A stretch of DNA of 64,000 bases from FEN-680 sp036845225 (GTDB lineage: Bacteria > Actinomycetota > Geothermincolia > Fen-727 > Anoxymicrobiaceae): NCBI GenBank assembly GCA_036845225.1, contig DAIUEJ010000008.1, positions 1 through 64,000 on the forward strand, read 5' to 3'. Position numbers and translations under genes: made by a program. Shown here piece after piece: positions 42,876 through 51,328 of the stretch; within the stretch, counting starts at the first letter, position 1, and each line of letters begins with the position of its first letter. The notes below the pieces were generated by a model. It was given only the letters and a program-made list of their open reading frames with translations, did not search any database and was not told where the DNA came from.

Positions 42876-44117
42876 CTATTCCAGGGGGATGCGTTCCATC
42901 GGGTAAGGCAGCGGCGCGTCGGGCGGTATCTTGCGGACGTACTTCCGACGGAACTCGGGGTCCTGCATCCGGCACGACACGGTCTTCTTGCGATACTCGG
43001 GGTGCGCCCGCATGCGGTTCCATATCACCCGGAGCGGCTCCTGGCGGACGTTCCCGAAATGCAGCGGCGTGAAGTCGCACGGCGTCACGTACCCGTCGTG
43101 CGTGATGTGCATCTGGTACTTGGCCCCGAAGCACCCGATGATGTCGGTCTCGTTGACGTACGACATCGTCACGATCTTGGGGCCGCTCTTGCGGACGTAC
43201 TGGCCTTCCTGGACCTCCGAAAGGGCGCGGTGCTCCTGCGGGGTCAGCAGCATGTCCTCGCGGTCTATCATCTTGCCGGTCGGGGTCACGTCGAAGACGG
43301 TTATCTCACGGACGCCGAGTTTCTTACCCAGCTCGAAGTACCGCTCCACATAATGTCCCTCGACCGCCTCGTGGGTCGCGAAAGTGCTGATGCCCGTCGA
43401 GATGCCTTCCTCCGCCGCCACCCGGAGCCCTTCGCACGCGCGGTCGAAGAGGCCCGGCACGCCGCGAGCCTTGTCGTGCTCCTCGGCGAACGGGCTGTCG
43501 AGGCTGACGAATGCGACCTCGAGCCCCGCGGCGCGCAGCTCGCGCGCCCGCTCGCGGTCCAGGTAGTACCCGCTCGTGAACATCTGGGGCGTCGCCTCGC
43601 ACGCGCCGATGTGGGAGACGAGCTCCGGCAGGTCGTTGCGGACCATCGGCTCGCCGCCGGTCAGCACGATGCTCCCGACCATCAGGTCCACGCACTGCTC
43701 GACCACGTCCTTGACCTCGTCAGTGGTCAGCTCACCCTCGCGGGGCCGCCGGTCCGCGGAGCAGTGGTAACACGAGCAGGGGCACCGCGCGGTCACGGCG
43801 AAGGTCACCGCAGTGGGCCCGGCAGACATGTGCAGGTCGCGCCTGATCCCTCCCCACAACACGCGGTTATAGGCCTTGGTGCGGAACGGGGGAATGTAAA
43901 ACGTGTAGGCGTCGGGCGAAGCGTATTTCGTCCACGGTATCTTCTGGGGCAGCCGCCTCACGATCCAGCATCCGAGAGAGAAACTCGTCGGCATGGTCGG
44001 TGGTCCGAGGTTCCGGTACATGAACCGCCTGAACCTGCGCAGGGGCGGCCTTTTGATCACGCACTCCGTCGAAGCAGGCGCCACCCGCTCCACTGCTGCG
44101 TCTCCGTTGTCTACCAC
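42876..44117 (-). CDS. Radical SAM protein with SPASM-type C-terminus
   Basis: The 413-residue protein has the radical SAM cluster motif in ARCPCSCYHC (CxxxCxxC at C112, C116, C119), followed by LTGGEPMVRNDL. The C-terminal part has FGAKYQMHITHDGYVTPCDFTPLHFGN, a SPASM-like region that binds a second cluster. Relatives modify peptides or other macromolecules; no precursor peptide gene is visible next to it. It starts at GTG 44117. An extended -10 element is upstream. Substrate unknown. Confidence 0.85.
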   Translation of the reverse strand: MVDNGDAAVERVAPASTECVIKRPPLRRFRRFMYRNLGPPTMPTSFSLGCWIVRRLPQKIPWTKYASPDAYTFYIPPFRTKAYNRVLWGGIRRDLHMSAGPTAVTFAVTARCPCSCYHCSADRRPREGELTTDEVKDVVEQCVDLMVGSIVLTGGEPMVRNDLPELVSHIGACEATPQMFTSGYYLDRERARELRAAGLEVAFVSLDSPFAEEHDKARGVPGLFDRACEGLRVAAEEGISTGISTFATHEAVEGHYVERYFELGKKLGVREITVFDVTPTGKMIDREDMLLTPQEHRALSEVQEGQYVRKSGPKIVTMSYVNETDIIGCFGAKYQMHITHDGYVTPCDFTPLHFGNVRQEPLRVIWNRMRAHPEYRKKTVSCRMQDPEFRRKYVRKIPPDAPLPYPMERIPLE

Positions 44118-44173
44118 TGATATTTCCTTCCGAACAGGACTCTGAACCTCTTACGGGTCGGCGCCTTGTGCAA

Positions 44174-44200
44174 AGGATAGCACACCCTGCTCGAGCGCAA
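44174..44200 (-). promoter_or_regulatory. Extended -10 promoter for the radical SAM gene
   Basis: Minus strand TGTGCTATCCT, with hexamer TATCCT and a TG extension. A TTGCGC-like -35 lies 15 bases farther upstream (44195-44200). It matches the TGTGCTA promoters at 9439 and 37798. Confidence 0.4.
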
Positions 44201-44333
44201 TCGTTGGCGGCAGTGCACGCCTACATCCGTTACTACGCCTTTTTTTCGTGCTCGGATTCCCTGTAAGGAATCTCGGCGGCGGATCGTCTATGAGAGCGAA
44301 GACAACAAGAGGCCACCGCAGTGGAGGTGCGAG

Positions 44334-44891
44334 ATGAAAGCAAGGAAACGGGACGGCACGGGACGCGCGGCAACACGGATCTTCATGAGGTTCGTCGCCC
44401 CGGCGGCGACGGCGATGGTGGCAGGGATCCTCGTTGCGATGGTTGCTGCCGGCTGCGGCGGAGCGACAAGCACCGCGAGCCTCAAGGGCAGTCCATTCAG
44501 GAGCGTCCCTGTTTTCGCGGACTGCGCGAAAGCGGTGGGAGACTCGGTGGTGGCGGTGAGCCTGGGGCATCCCGCAGACAGCAGCGCCACGGCGACCCGC
44601 AGCACTTCCGGCCCCGCCCACACCCCTGACCCTCACGCGGGCCGGCACCACGAGACCTGCTCGACCTGCGGCGGCTCCGGCACCGTGATGCACAATGTGT
44701 GGGTCACTCCGATGCGGACCTGCTCGTTCTGCTTCGGGACCGGCCTCTACAACCACCTGACTCCCGACACGCCTTGCCCGATCTGCCACGGCGCCGGCCA
44801 GGTCCCCGACGGCCCGCCGGTTCTCACCCCGCAGGCCGAGACCTGCACCACCTGCGGCGGCGCCGGCTTTGTCTGGGTCGCCAATCCGTAA
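44334..44891 (+). CDS. Lipoprotein with four DnaJ-type CxxCxGxG zinc repeats
   Basis: The 185-residue protein has a signal segment with a lipobox-like MVAAGC (Cys42). Residues ~105-180 contain four CxxCxGxG motifs, CSTCGGSG, CSFCFGTG, CPICHGAG and CTTCGGAG, the pattern of the DnaJ/Hsp40 zinc-finger domain. No J-domain is present. DnaJ zinc fingers bind unfolded protein and act in thiol exchange. Here the domain would be anchored outside the membrane, so it may be an extracytoplasmic thiol or zinc-binding protein. GGAGG precedes ATG 44334, and a strong terminator follows. Unusual: I know of no established family with this combination. Confidence 0.75.
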   Translation: MKARKRDGTGRAATRIFMRFVAPAATAMVAGILVAMVAAGCGGATSTASLKGSPFRSVPVFADCAKAVGDSVVAVSLGHPADSSATATRSTSGPAHTPDPHAGRHHETCSTCGGSGTVMHNVWVTPMRTCSFCFGTGLYNHLTPDTPCPICHGAGQVPDGPPVLTPQAETCTTCGGAGFVWVANP

Positions 44892-44912
44892 ACAGCCTGA
44901 TCATGCGCTCGA

Positions 44913-44948
44913 GCCGCACCAGACCGGTGCGGCCCTTTTGTCTTTTTT
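44913..44948 (+). terminator. Rho-independent terminator
   Basis: Stem GCCGCACC/GGTGCGGC (44913-44932) with a short loop, followed by CCTTTTGTCTTTTTTG. It ends the lipoprotein transcript 20 bases after its stop. Confidence 0.85.
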
Positions 44949-45107
44949 GTTGGGACGATGCACATCTTTCCAGCTGGGATTGCGTCTTCTGATTCAGACG
45001 GCGCGAGGGGTGTCTTCTCCGGAGGCTTTCAGTATTTGGATTCTTCTGGCTATCACAGATAAGCGATCGATGCCCGGCAAGCAGTCACGGCAGGTTAACA
45101 AAGCAGG

Positions 45108-45172
45108 GCGAGGGGTGCCTTCTTCCGCGGACGTTGAGTCCTCGACAGGGAGCGGAAGAAGGTACCCCGAGC
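45108..45172. repeat. Inverted repeat in the intergenic region
   Basis: 45108-45128 and 45152-45172 are complementary over 18 of 21 bases (GGGGTGCCTTCTTCCGC type). A half-related word, GCGAGGGGTGTCTTCTCC, occurs at 45003-45020, and CGTCT-tctgattc-AGACG is at 44982-45000. It sits just downstream of the Cys-rich protein gene's stop (45176). Confidence 0.6.
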
Positions 45173-45175
45173 CCC

Positions 45176-45934
45176 CTAATTGAGTTGAGTCTTCTCGATG
45201 ATGTCCCGCTCGCGCTCGAGCGCCTCCCGCAAGTCTTCGGCGCACTCGACGCTGCAGGTCATGAACATCAGGTCGTTGCCCGCCTTGCGCGCGTCGGAGT
45301 CTTTGCCGGTGACCACGGTCGGCACGCTCCGCCCGGCGATCGTGACCTCCATGAAGAAGCCGTTAGGGCTTGCGCCCTGCACGAAATCGATGCCTTCGCG
45401 GATCTTCGCGCCCGTCCCGAACACCTCGTCGCCTTCGGGGATGGCGGCGCCGCACCACGCGCACACCTTGGTGAACCTGTCGGCGGCGAGCTTCATCTGC
45501 CACTCCAGGATGACAGGGCACTCGAAGGGCATCACCCCGCAGTCGCCGAACTCATCCTTGTCCTCGGAGCAGGACTCGCAGACTTCCCAGTGGCCGCACT
45601 CCTCGCCTGCCTCCACACCCATCTTGCATTCCAGGCACCACAGCAGCCCGCAGTCCTGGCAGAAGCCCAGTGTCGGGTCTTCCACCTCGTCTATCTCGTC
45701 GCCCGAAAGCGTGCGGGCGCTGCCGCACTCGGGGCAGTCACCGACGAAGATCAACCGCAGCAGCTCGTCCTCGTCATCGGTGCCCTCTTCGCTTGCGATC
45801 TCCTCCCAGAGGCCCTCGACAAACTCGTCCTTCGACTTGCCACTCGCGACAACAGCGGAGTTGAAGGCCTCCTTGAGGTCTTCGGGCATCTGCTCGAACA
45901 TCTCTTCGAATATTCTTTTCTCTTCGTCGTCCAT
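45176..45934 (-). CDS. Cysteine-rich hypothetical protein, probable zinc binding
   Basis: The 252-residue protein begins with an acidic helical region (residues 1-60), then CPECGS, CQDCGLLWCLECKMGVEAGEECGHW, CESCSED, and VCAWCGAAI, with several CxxC pairs that could hold zinc or iron-sulfur clusters. I see no catalytic motif and recognise no family. The last 70 residues include FMTCSVECAEDLREALERE. It is a single-gene unit between nrdJ and the lipoprotein terminator. Confidence 0.6.
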   Translation of the reverse strand: MDDEEKRIFEEMFEQMPEDLKEAFNSAVVASGKSKDEFVEGLWEEIASEEGTDDEDELLRLIFVGDCPECGSARTLSGDEIDEVEDPTLGFCQDCGLLWCLECKMGVEAGEECGHWEVCESCSEDKDEFGDCGVMPFECPVILEWQMKLAADRFTKVCAWCGAAIPEGDEVFGTGAKIREGIDFVQGASPNGFFMEVTIAGRSVPTVVTGKDSDARKAGNDLMFMTCSVECAEDLREALERERDIIEKTQLN

Positions 45935-46021
45935 GGGTCGCTCCCGTTCTCGGGCCAGCCCGATAAAGATACTATCGAAGGCCCGCGCGCCACATGAGGG
46001 ACGTCATGGCGATGCGTCAGG

Positions 46022-48244
46022 TCAGCCGGCGCCGCAGCGCGAGAAGCCGCAGGACCTGCAGACCGTGCAACCGCCCTCGAGCTCCATGCGGGCGCCGCAC
46101 TCGGGGCATCTCATGTCGCCGATCACCGCGGGATCGGCTCCCAGCCCCTCCATGCCGTACACCTCCAGGTATCTCTCTATCGCCCGCCCGATAGCGTCCG
46201 GGCAGGAGAGCACCTCCGCCTGCTTGCTGCGGATAGAAGACATGCACCGTATCCCCTTGAGCTGCTCGGTGATCTCTGCGATGTCTATCCCGGCCCGCAG
46301 CCCGAGCGAGATCAGCCGGCTCGTCGCCTCGGACTGCGACGGGCAGCCTCCCGCCCTGCCGAGCGCGGTGAACACTTCGCAGATGCCCGCGTCGTCCGCG
46401 TTGACCGTGATGTAGAGGTTGCCGCAACCGATGCGCACCTTCTCGGTGGTGCCGGTGGTCACCTTCTGGCGCTCTCGCGGCCTCAGGCCGCCCTCCTCTT
46501 CCTGTTCGCCGTGGCCGCGGTAGAGCACCTGGCTCGGCCTGCTGCCGTACCTGTAGATGGTCACCCCTTTGCATCCGAGGGAGTAAGCGAGCGTGTAGAG
46601 CGCCTCTACGTCGGAGATCTCCGCGTCGTGCGGCAGGTTCACCGTCTTGCTGACCGCGTTATCGGTGAACTCCTGGAAGACGGCCTGCATCTTCACGTGC
46701 CACTCGGGTGATATCTCATGGGCGCTTACGAAGATGCGGGCCAGCGGCTCAGGTATCCCCTCCATCTCTCTGAGGCACCCCGCCTCGGCGATCTTTTCGA
46801 TGAGGCCGTCGTCGGCAAGGCCGTACCGGGCGGCGCTCTTTAGAAAATCGGGGTGGACCTCGAGCAGCCTCTCCCCGTCCAGCACCCTTCGCTCGTAGGC
46901 GACCGCGAACAGCGGCTCGATGCCGCTCGAACACTGGGCGATGATGCTTATCGAGCCGGTCGGGGCGATGGTGGTGGTGGTCGCGTTCCGGAGCGGCCGG
47001 CTCCCGTCCTTCGCGTAGACGCTCTTGTCGAAGTTGGGGAACGGCCCGCGCTCCGCGGCGAGCGCCTCCGATGCCTCCCTCGCCACGCGAGACACGAAAG
47101 ACATGACCTGCCGCGCAAGGTCGAGGCCCTCGTCCGAGTCGTAGGGGACCTCCAGTTTTACGAGCATGTCCGCGAAGCCCATCACGCCCAGCCCGATCTT
47201 CCTGTTCGCCCGTGTCATCTCGCCGATGCGCTCGAGGGGGTACTTGCTGACGTCAATAACGTTGTCCAGGAAATGGACCGCCTCGCGGACCACGTACTCG
47301 AGCCTGCTCCAGTCTATCGACGGCTGGCCGTCATCGGAGCGGACCATGCGGCCCAGGTTGATGCTGCCCAGGTTGCAGGACTCGTACGGCAGCAGCGGCT
47401 GCTCGCCGCAGGGGTTGGTGCTCTCTATCTCGCCGACGGCGGGCGTCGGGTTCTTCTCGTTCATGCGGTCGAGGAAGATGATGCCAGGCTCTCCGGTCGC
47501 CCATGCGGTGGCGGCGATGTCGTCGAACACCTCCCGCGCGTCAAGGGTGCCCGCCGCCAGGCCCGTGCTCGGGTTGACCAGGTCGTACTTGTCGCCGGCC
47601 TCGAGAGCCGTCATGAAGCTTCTCGTAAGCGCCACCGAGATGTTGAAGTTATTGAGCAGGTGGAACTCGTCCTTGGCGTGGATGAAGTCGAGGACGTCGG
47701 GGTGGTCTACCCGCAGCACGCCCATGTTGGCGCCTCGCCTGGTGCCCCCCTGCTTGACGGTTTCGGTGGCGGCGTCGAACACGGTCATGAAGGAGACGGG
47801 GCCCGAAGCGATGCCCTTGGTCGACTGGACGACGTCGTTGCGCGGCCGCAGCCTCGAGAAGCTGAAGCCGGTGCCGCCTCCGGACTTGTGTATGAGGGCC
47901 ATGTTCTTGACCGCCTCGAAGATGGCCTCCATGCTGTCCTCCACCGGCAGCACGAAACACGCGGAAAGCTGCCCGAGCTCGCGCCCCGCGTTCATGAGGG
48001 TCGGGGAGTTGGGGAGGAACTCGCCTCCAGTCATCATCTCTACGAACGCCGCCTGCGAACGGCCCACCCCGGCAGCGCCGCGGAACGGCTCGTCCGCCCG
48101 GGCGACGGCGGCCGCCACCCTCTCGAACATCTCTGTCGGGGTCTCAGTGAGATGGCCTTCGGTGTCGCGCGCCAGATAGCGCCGCTCCAGTACTTTTATG
48201 GCATTCTCCGAGAGCATGAGTTTGTCAGGCACCGCTTCCTCCAT
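46022..48244 (-). CDS. nrdJ: Adenosylcobalamin-dependent ribonucleotide reductase (class II)
   Basis: The 740-residue enzyme makes deoxyribonucleotides with adenosylcobalamin as radical source. Visible are LPNSPTLMNAGRELGQLSACFVLP, the GGTGFSFSRLRP segment, NPCGEQPLLPYESCNLGSI (active-site Cys and Glu region) and a C-terminal zinc-ribbon CPECGARMELEGGCTVCRSCG. Class II enzymes work with or without oxygen, which fits the anaerobic setting, and compete for the B12 pool with the mutases. No partner gene is needed. It has its own upstream region with a hairpin. Confidence 0.95.
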   Translation of the reverse strand: MEEAVPDKLMLSENAIKVLERRYLARDTEGHLTETPTEMFERVAAAVARADEPFRGAAGVGRSQAAFVEMMTGGEFLPNSPTLMNAGRELGQLSACFVLPVEDSMEAIFEAVKNMALIHKSGGGTGFSFSRLRPRNDVVQSTKGIASGPVSFMTVFDAATETVKQGGTRRGANMGVLRVDHPDVLDFIHAKDEFHLLNNFNISVALTRSFMTALEAGDKYDLVNPSTGLAAGTLDAREVFDDIAATAWATGEPGIIFLDRMNEKNPTPAVGEIESTNPCGEQPLLPYESCNLGSINLGRMVRSDDGQPSIDWSRLEYVVREAVHFLDNVIDVSKYPLERIGEMTRANRKIGLGVMGFADMLVKLEVPYDSDEGLDLARQVMSFVSRVAREASEALAAERGPFPNFDKSVYAKDGSRPLRNATTTTIAPTGSISIIAQCSSGIEPLFAVAYERRVLDGERLLEVHPDFLKSAARYGLADDGLIEKIAEAGCLREMEGIPEPLARIFVSAHEISPEWHVKMQAVFQEFTDNAVSKTVNLPHDAEISDVEALYTLAYSLGCKGVTIYRYGSRPSQVLYRGHGEQEEEGGLRPRERQKVTTGTTEKVRIGCGNLYITVNADDAGICEVFTALGRAGGCPSQSEATSRLISLGLRAGIDIAEITEQLKGIRCMSSIRSKQAEVLSCPDAIGRAIERYLEVYGMEGLGADPAVIGDMRCPECGARMELEGGCTVCRSCGFSRCGAG

Positions 48245-48316
48245 GATCTTTGCCCGGGGTCGATTCCTTCGCTCGGGCGGCTCGCTTTCCTGCCGGCGGG
48301 AAAGCCAAGGATACTT

Positions 48317-48349
48317 CCGCGCGGCCGTCGCCGCAACCTGGCCGCGCGG
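48317..48349. promoter_or_regulatory. Strong hairpin in the nrdJ leader
   Basis: CCGCGCGGCC and GGCCGCGCGG form a perfect 10-bp stem (48317-48326 and 48340-48349) with a 13-base loop, between the candidate promoter and the nrdJ start. It could regulate nrdJ mRNA. No U-tract follows, and I see no cobalamin-riboswitch box. Confidence 0.45.
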
Positions 48350-48375
48350 TTTGCCGGACGATATCTTTCAATAAA

Positions 48376-48404
48376 AGTATAAACCTTCCCACCCACCCCA
48401 AGAA
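48376..48404 (-). promoter_or_regulatory. Candidate promoter for nrdJ
   Basis: Minus strand TATACT (-10; 48376-48381) and TTCTTG (-35; 48399-48404) are separated by 17 bases. The -35 match is weak. It would give a leader of about 125 bases containing the hairpin. Confidence 0.35.
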
Positions 48405-48527
48405 CGGTTTTCGTCGGTCAGGTAGCCAGTCTGACCATGGCGCTCAACTCAAGTATTCATTTGGCTGCTTTTATGATATATATACGATGTTTTGCACACA
48501 GGCACCGGGTAGTGGAGGTGGTTTCAG

Positions 48528-49397
48528 ATGGCAGCGTCATCGGAGAAATGCATTATCTCAGCGGCTCTTGCCGGCGCGGCGACCAGGAAAGAGCAGAACC
48601 CGAACGTCCCGTACACCAGGGACGAGTTCGTTGCGGAAGCCGTTAAGTGCTACGAGAACGGGGCCGCTATCGTCCACATCCACGCTCGAGACCCTGAGAG
48701 CGGCTTCCCCACGCCCGACATCGAGATACTCGGCAAGATCGTCGAAGGCATCCGGGCTGAGACCCCTCTCATCCTCAACCTGAGCACCGCCATCTCCCCG
48801 CTCGCCCAGAAGGAAGAGCGCATCGCCGTCATCGAGACCTACAAGCCGGAGATGGCGTCGCTCAACACCAACAGCATGAACTTCGCCGTAGGCGACTGGA
48901 AAGAGCACAAGATCCTCTTCGAGATGGTCTTCGAGAACACGTTCGACCAGCTCGTCTGGTACAACCGCGTGATGAGGGAGAACGGCACTAGGCCGGAGTT
49001 CGAGGTCTACGACATGGGTGGCCTCTACAACGTGCTGTTCATCAAGGAGCAGGACGTCTTCCAGGAGCCGCTTCACTTCCAGTTTGTCTTCGGAGTGCTC
49101 GGAGGCATGCCGTTCTCGACCCGCAACTACGGGCTCTTCATGGAGACCATCCCCGACGACGCGACCTTCAGCTCCTGCGGTGTGGGGCCTGCCTGCTTCG
49201 CCGGCGCCTACCACGCGGCGGTCAACGGCGGCCACATCAGGGTCGGCCTCGAGGACAACATCTGGATCAGCAAGGGCAAGCTCTCCGAGGGTTCCTGGGA
49301 CCAGGTGAAAAAGGCCACCGAGATCGCCAAGATGGCCGACCGCACCATCGCGACCCCGGACGAGGCGCGCGAGATGCTCGGGTTGAAGAAGCCCTAG
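48528..49397 (+). CDS. Beta-keto acid cleavage enzyme (BKACE/Kce family)
   Basis: The 289-residue TIM-barrel enzyme has IVHIHARDP with the metal-binding His50 and His52, LNLSTAISP and the C-terminal HIRVGLEDNIW with the acidic metal ligand and Arg. BKACE enzymes condense a beta-keto acid with acetyl-CoA to give acetoacetate and a shorter CoA ester (3-keto-5-aminohexanoate in lysine fermentation). The exact substrate is not fixed by sequence. The CoA-transferase and synthetase genes downstream on the same strand fit a route that handles acetoacetate and the CoA ester. GGAGG precedes ATG 48528. Confidence 0.88.
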   Translation: MAASSEKCIISAALAGAATRKEQNPNVPYTRDEFVAEAVKCYENGAAIVHIHARDPESGFPTPDIEILGKIVEGIRAETPLILNLSTAISPLAQKEERIAVIETYKPEMASLNTNSMNFAVGDWKEHKILFEMVFENTFDQLVWYNRVMRENGTRPEFEVYDMGGLYNVLFIKEQDVFQEPLHFQFVFGVLGGMPFSTRNYGLFMETIPDDATFSSCGVGPACFAGAYHAAVNGGHIRVGLEDNIWISKGKLSEGSWDQVKKATEIAKMADRTIATPDEAREMLGLKKP

Positions 49398-49532
49398 CGG
49401 GCAGGCTTCAACCTGACCAGACCGCGCATTGGCGCGTGAATCTTTGCACCGGTGGTGCGTCGAGATGTCCTTGCGAAATAAGCAGAAGATGCACCGCCGG
49501 TGAGAATAACGGAACAAGGAGGTCAAGATACC

Positions 49533-50540
49533 TTGTATGACGACCTGATAGGACTGAGCGAGGGCCAGGAGGAGCTGTTCTGCAACCCTGACGCTGATGA
49601 GGCGAGGGCTTACTTCAAGACCAAGACCAGGGGCCTCGTCAACAAAGTGATGACAGCCGAGGAAGCGGTGAAGACCATCATCAAAGATGGCGACTACCTC
49701 GCGGTCGGCGGCTTCGGCCACGTGCGCATCCCCACGGCTGTGCTCTACGAGGTCGTGAGGCAGGGCAAGAAGAACCTCGGCATGGCCGGCCACACCTCTA
49801 TCTACGACAGCGACCTGCTGGCCTCCACCGGGCTCATGGACCGCTGCGACATCTCCTATGTCATCGGCTACGAGATCAGGGGCCTTTCGGCAAGCGCGCG
49901 CAGGGCTTTCCAGAGCAAGAGCATCCGCAAGACCGACTGGTCGAACGGCGCTCTGGCGTGGCGCTTCGCCGCCGGCGCCGCGGGGCTTTCGTTCATCCCC
50001 TCGCGGCAGATGCTGGGCACTGACACCTTCAAGCATTCCGCCGCAAAGACGGTCGAATGCCCGTTCACCGGGCAGAGGTACTGCGCGCTTCCCGCGCTCT
50101 ACCCCGACGTCGCGATCATCCACGTGCACAACGCCGACACTTACGGCAACTGCCAGATAACCGACGGCATCCTCGTCTCGGACCCGTTCGTGGCGAGGGC
50201 GGCAAAGAAGGTCATCGTGTCCTGCGAGAGGCTCATCCCCCACGAGGAGATCCGGGCCAACCCGAAGGGCACCACCATCCCATACTACTGCGTGGACGCC
50301 GTGGTCGAGCAGCCTTACGGCAGCCACCCGGGCAACATGCCGGGCGAGTACTGGTTCGACGAGGACTACTTCAAGCTGTACCTCAACACGGTGAAGACCG
50401 TTGAGGGGACCGAGCAGTTCTACAAGGATTACATCTACGGCTCGAAGGACTTCGAGGAGTACCTGGACAAGGTCGGCGGATTCAAGAAGATGCGCGAGCT
50501 CCGGGCCATCGAGAAGGTCATCTACACCAACAACTGCTAG
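49533..50540 (+). CDS. CoA-transferase subunit A (glutaconate/acetate type)
   Basis: The 335-residue alpha subunit is recognisable by GDYLAVGGFGHVRIPTAVLYEVVR and VSDPFVARAAKKVIVSCERLIPHEE. It transfers CoA between an acyl-CoA and a free acid. The TTG at 49533, with AAGGAGG upstream, is chosen as start. It pairs with the beta subunit 14 bases downstream. A degenerate repeat (GCACCGGTGGTGC at 49446) lies in the 135-base gap before it. Confidence 0.88.
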   Translation: MYDDLIGLSEGQEELFCNPDADEARAYFKTKTRGLVNKVMTAEEAVKTIIKDGDYLAVGGFGHVRIPTAVLYEVVRQGKKNLGMAGHTSIYDSDLLASTGLMDRCDISYVIGYEIRGLSASARRAFQSKSIRKTDWSNGALAWRFAAGAAGLSFIPSRQMLGTDTFKHSAAKTVECPFTGQRYCALPALYPDVAIIHVHNADTYGNCQITDGILVSDPFVARAAKKVIVSCERLIPHEEIRANPKGTTIPYYCVDAVVEQPYGSHPGNMPGEYWFDEDYFKLYLNTVKTVEGTEQFYKDYIYGSKDFEEYLDKVGGFKKMRELRAIEKVIYTNNC

Positions 50541-50554
50541 GAGGAGACTGCGAT

Positions 50555-51328
50555 ATGGCTGACTACAACCCCCTTGAGCTGCTGGTATGCATAGGGTCCA
50601 GGGTCATCGAGGATAACTCCACCGTCTTCGTGGGCACCGGCGTGCCGATGGCCGCGACCATGCTCGCCCAGAAGCTCCACTGCCCGAACGTGATCGCCAT
50701 CTTCGAGGCCGGGTCGATGGCCCCTCAGATGCCGGGCCTGCCCATATCGGTGGGCGACTCCCGCACGTCCTACAAGGCGCTCATCGCGAGCACCATGAAC
50801 GACGTGTTCGAGATGTGCCAGCGCGGCATGGTTGACTACACCTTCCTGGGCGGCGCCCAGATAGACATGTTCGGCAACCTCAACAGCACCCTCATCGGCG
50901 GCGAGGACTACCAGGCGCCGAAGGTCCGCTTCCCCGGCAGCGGCGGCGCGAACGACCTCGCAAGCCTCTGCTGGCGCACGGTCGTCATCACCCCGATGGA
51001 CAACCGCCGATTCGTGGAGAAGGTCGATTTCATCACCTCCCCGGGATACCTGAGCGGCATAGGGGCCAGGGAGAAAGCGGGGCTCCCGAAGGATACGGGG
51101 CCCTTCAAGGTCGTGACTAACCTCTGCATCCTCGGTTATGATGATGACACCTGCAGGATGAGGATCGAGTCCCTGCACCCCGGCGTGACAGTCGAGGAAG
51201 TCCAGGAGAACTGCGCCTTCGAGCTCCTGAAGGCGAAGAAGCTCGAGACCACCGAGCCTCCGACCGCCGAGGAGCTCCGCATCCTGCGCGAGGATGTAGA
51301 CCCGGACGGATACATTATTGGAAGGTAG
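50555..51328 (+). CDS. CoA-transferase subunit B
   Basis: The 257-residue beta subunit contains VIAIFEAGSMAPQ, where the Glu is the expected covalent-CoA residue, and LGGAQIDMFGNLNSTLIGG, FPGSGGANDLASLCW. Family and position with subunit A make the heterodimer clear. The reaction may activate acetoacetate or another short acid. GGAGG precedes ATG 50555; the next gene starts right after its stop. Confidence 0.9.
   Translation: MADYNPLELLVCIGSRVIEDNSTVFVGTGVPMAATMLAQKLHCPNVIAIFEAGSMAPQMPGLPISVGDSRTSYKALIASTMNDVFEMCQRGMVDYTFLGGAQIDMFGNLNSTLIGGEDYQAPKVRFPGSGGANDLASLCWRTVVITPMDNRRFVEKVDFITSPGYLSGIGAREKAGLPKDTGPFKVVTNLCILGYDDDTCRMRIESLHPGVTVEEVQENCAFELLKAKKLETTEPPTAEELRILREDVDPDGYIIGR

Noticed and set aside
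44151..44789. Minus-strand frame opposite the DnaJ-zinc-finger-like lipoprotein gene
   Set aside because: It covers the lipoprotein gene and its promoter region; the plus strand has a signal peptide, zinc motifs, ribosome site and terminator.
45134..45997. Plus-strand frame of 287 codons opposite the Cys-rich protein
   Set aside because: Shadow of the Cys-rich gene; no start signal.
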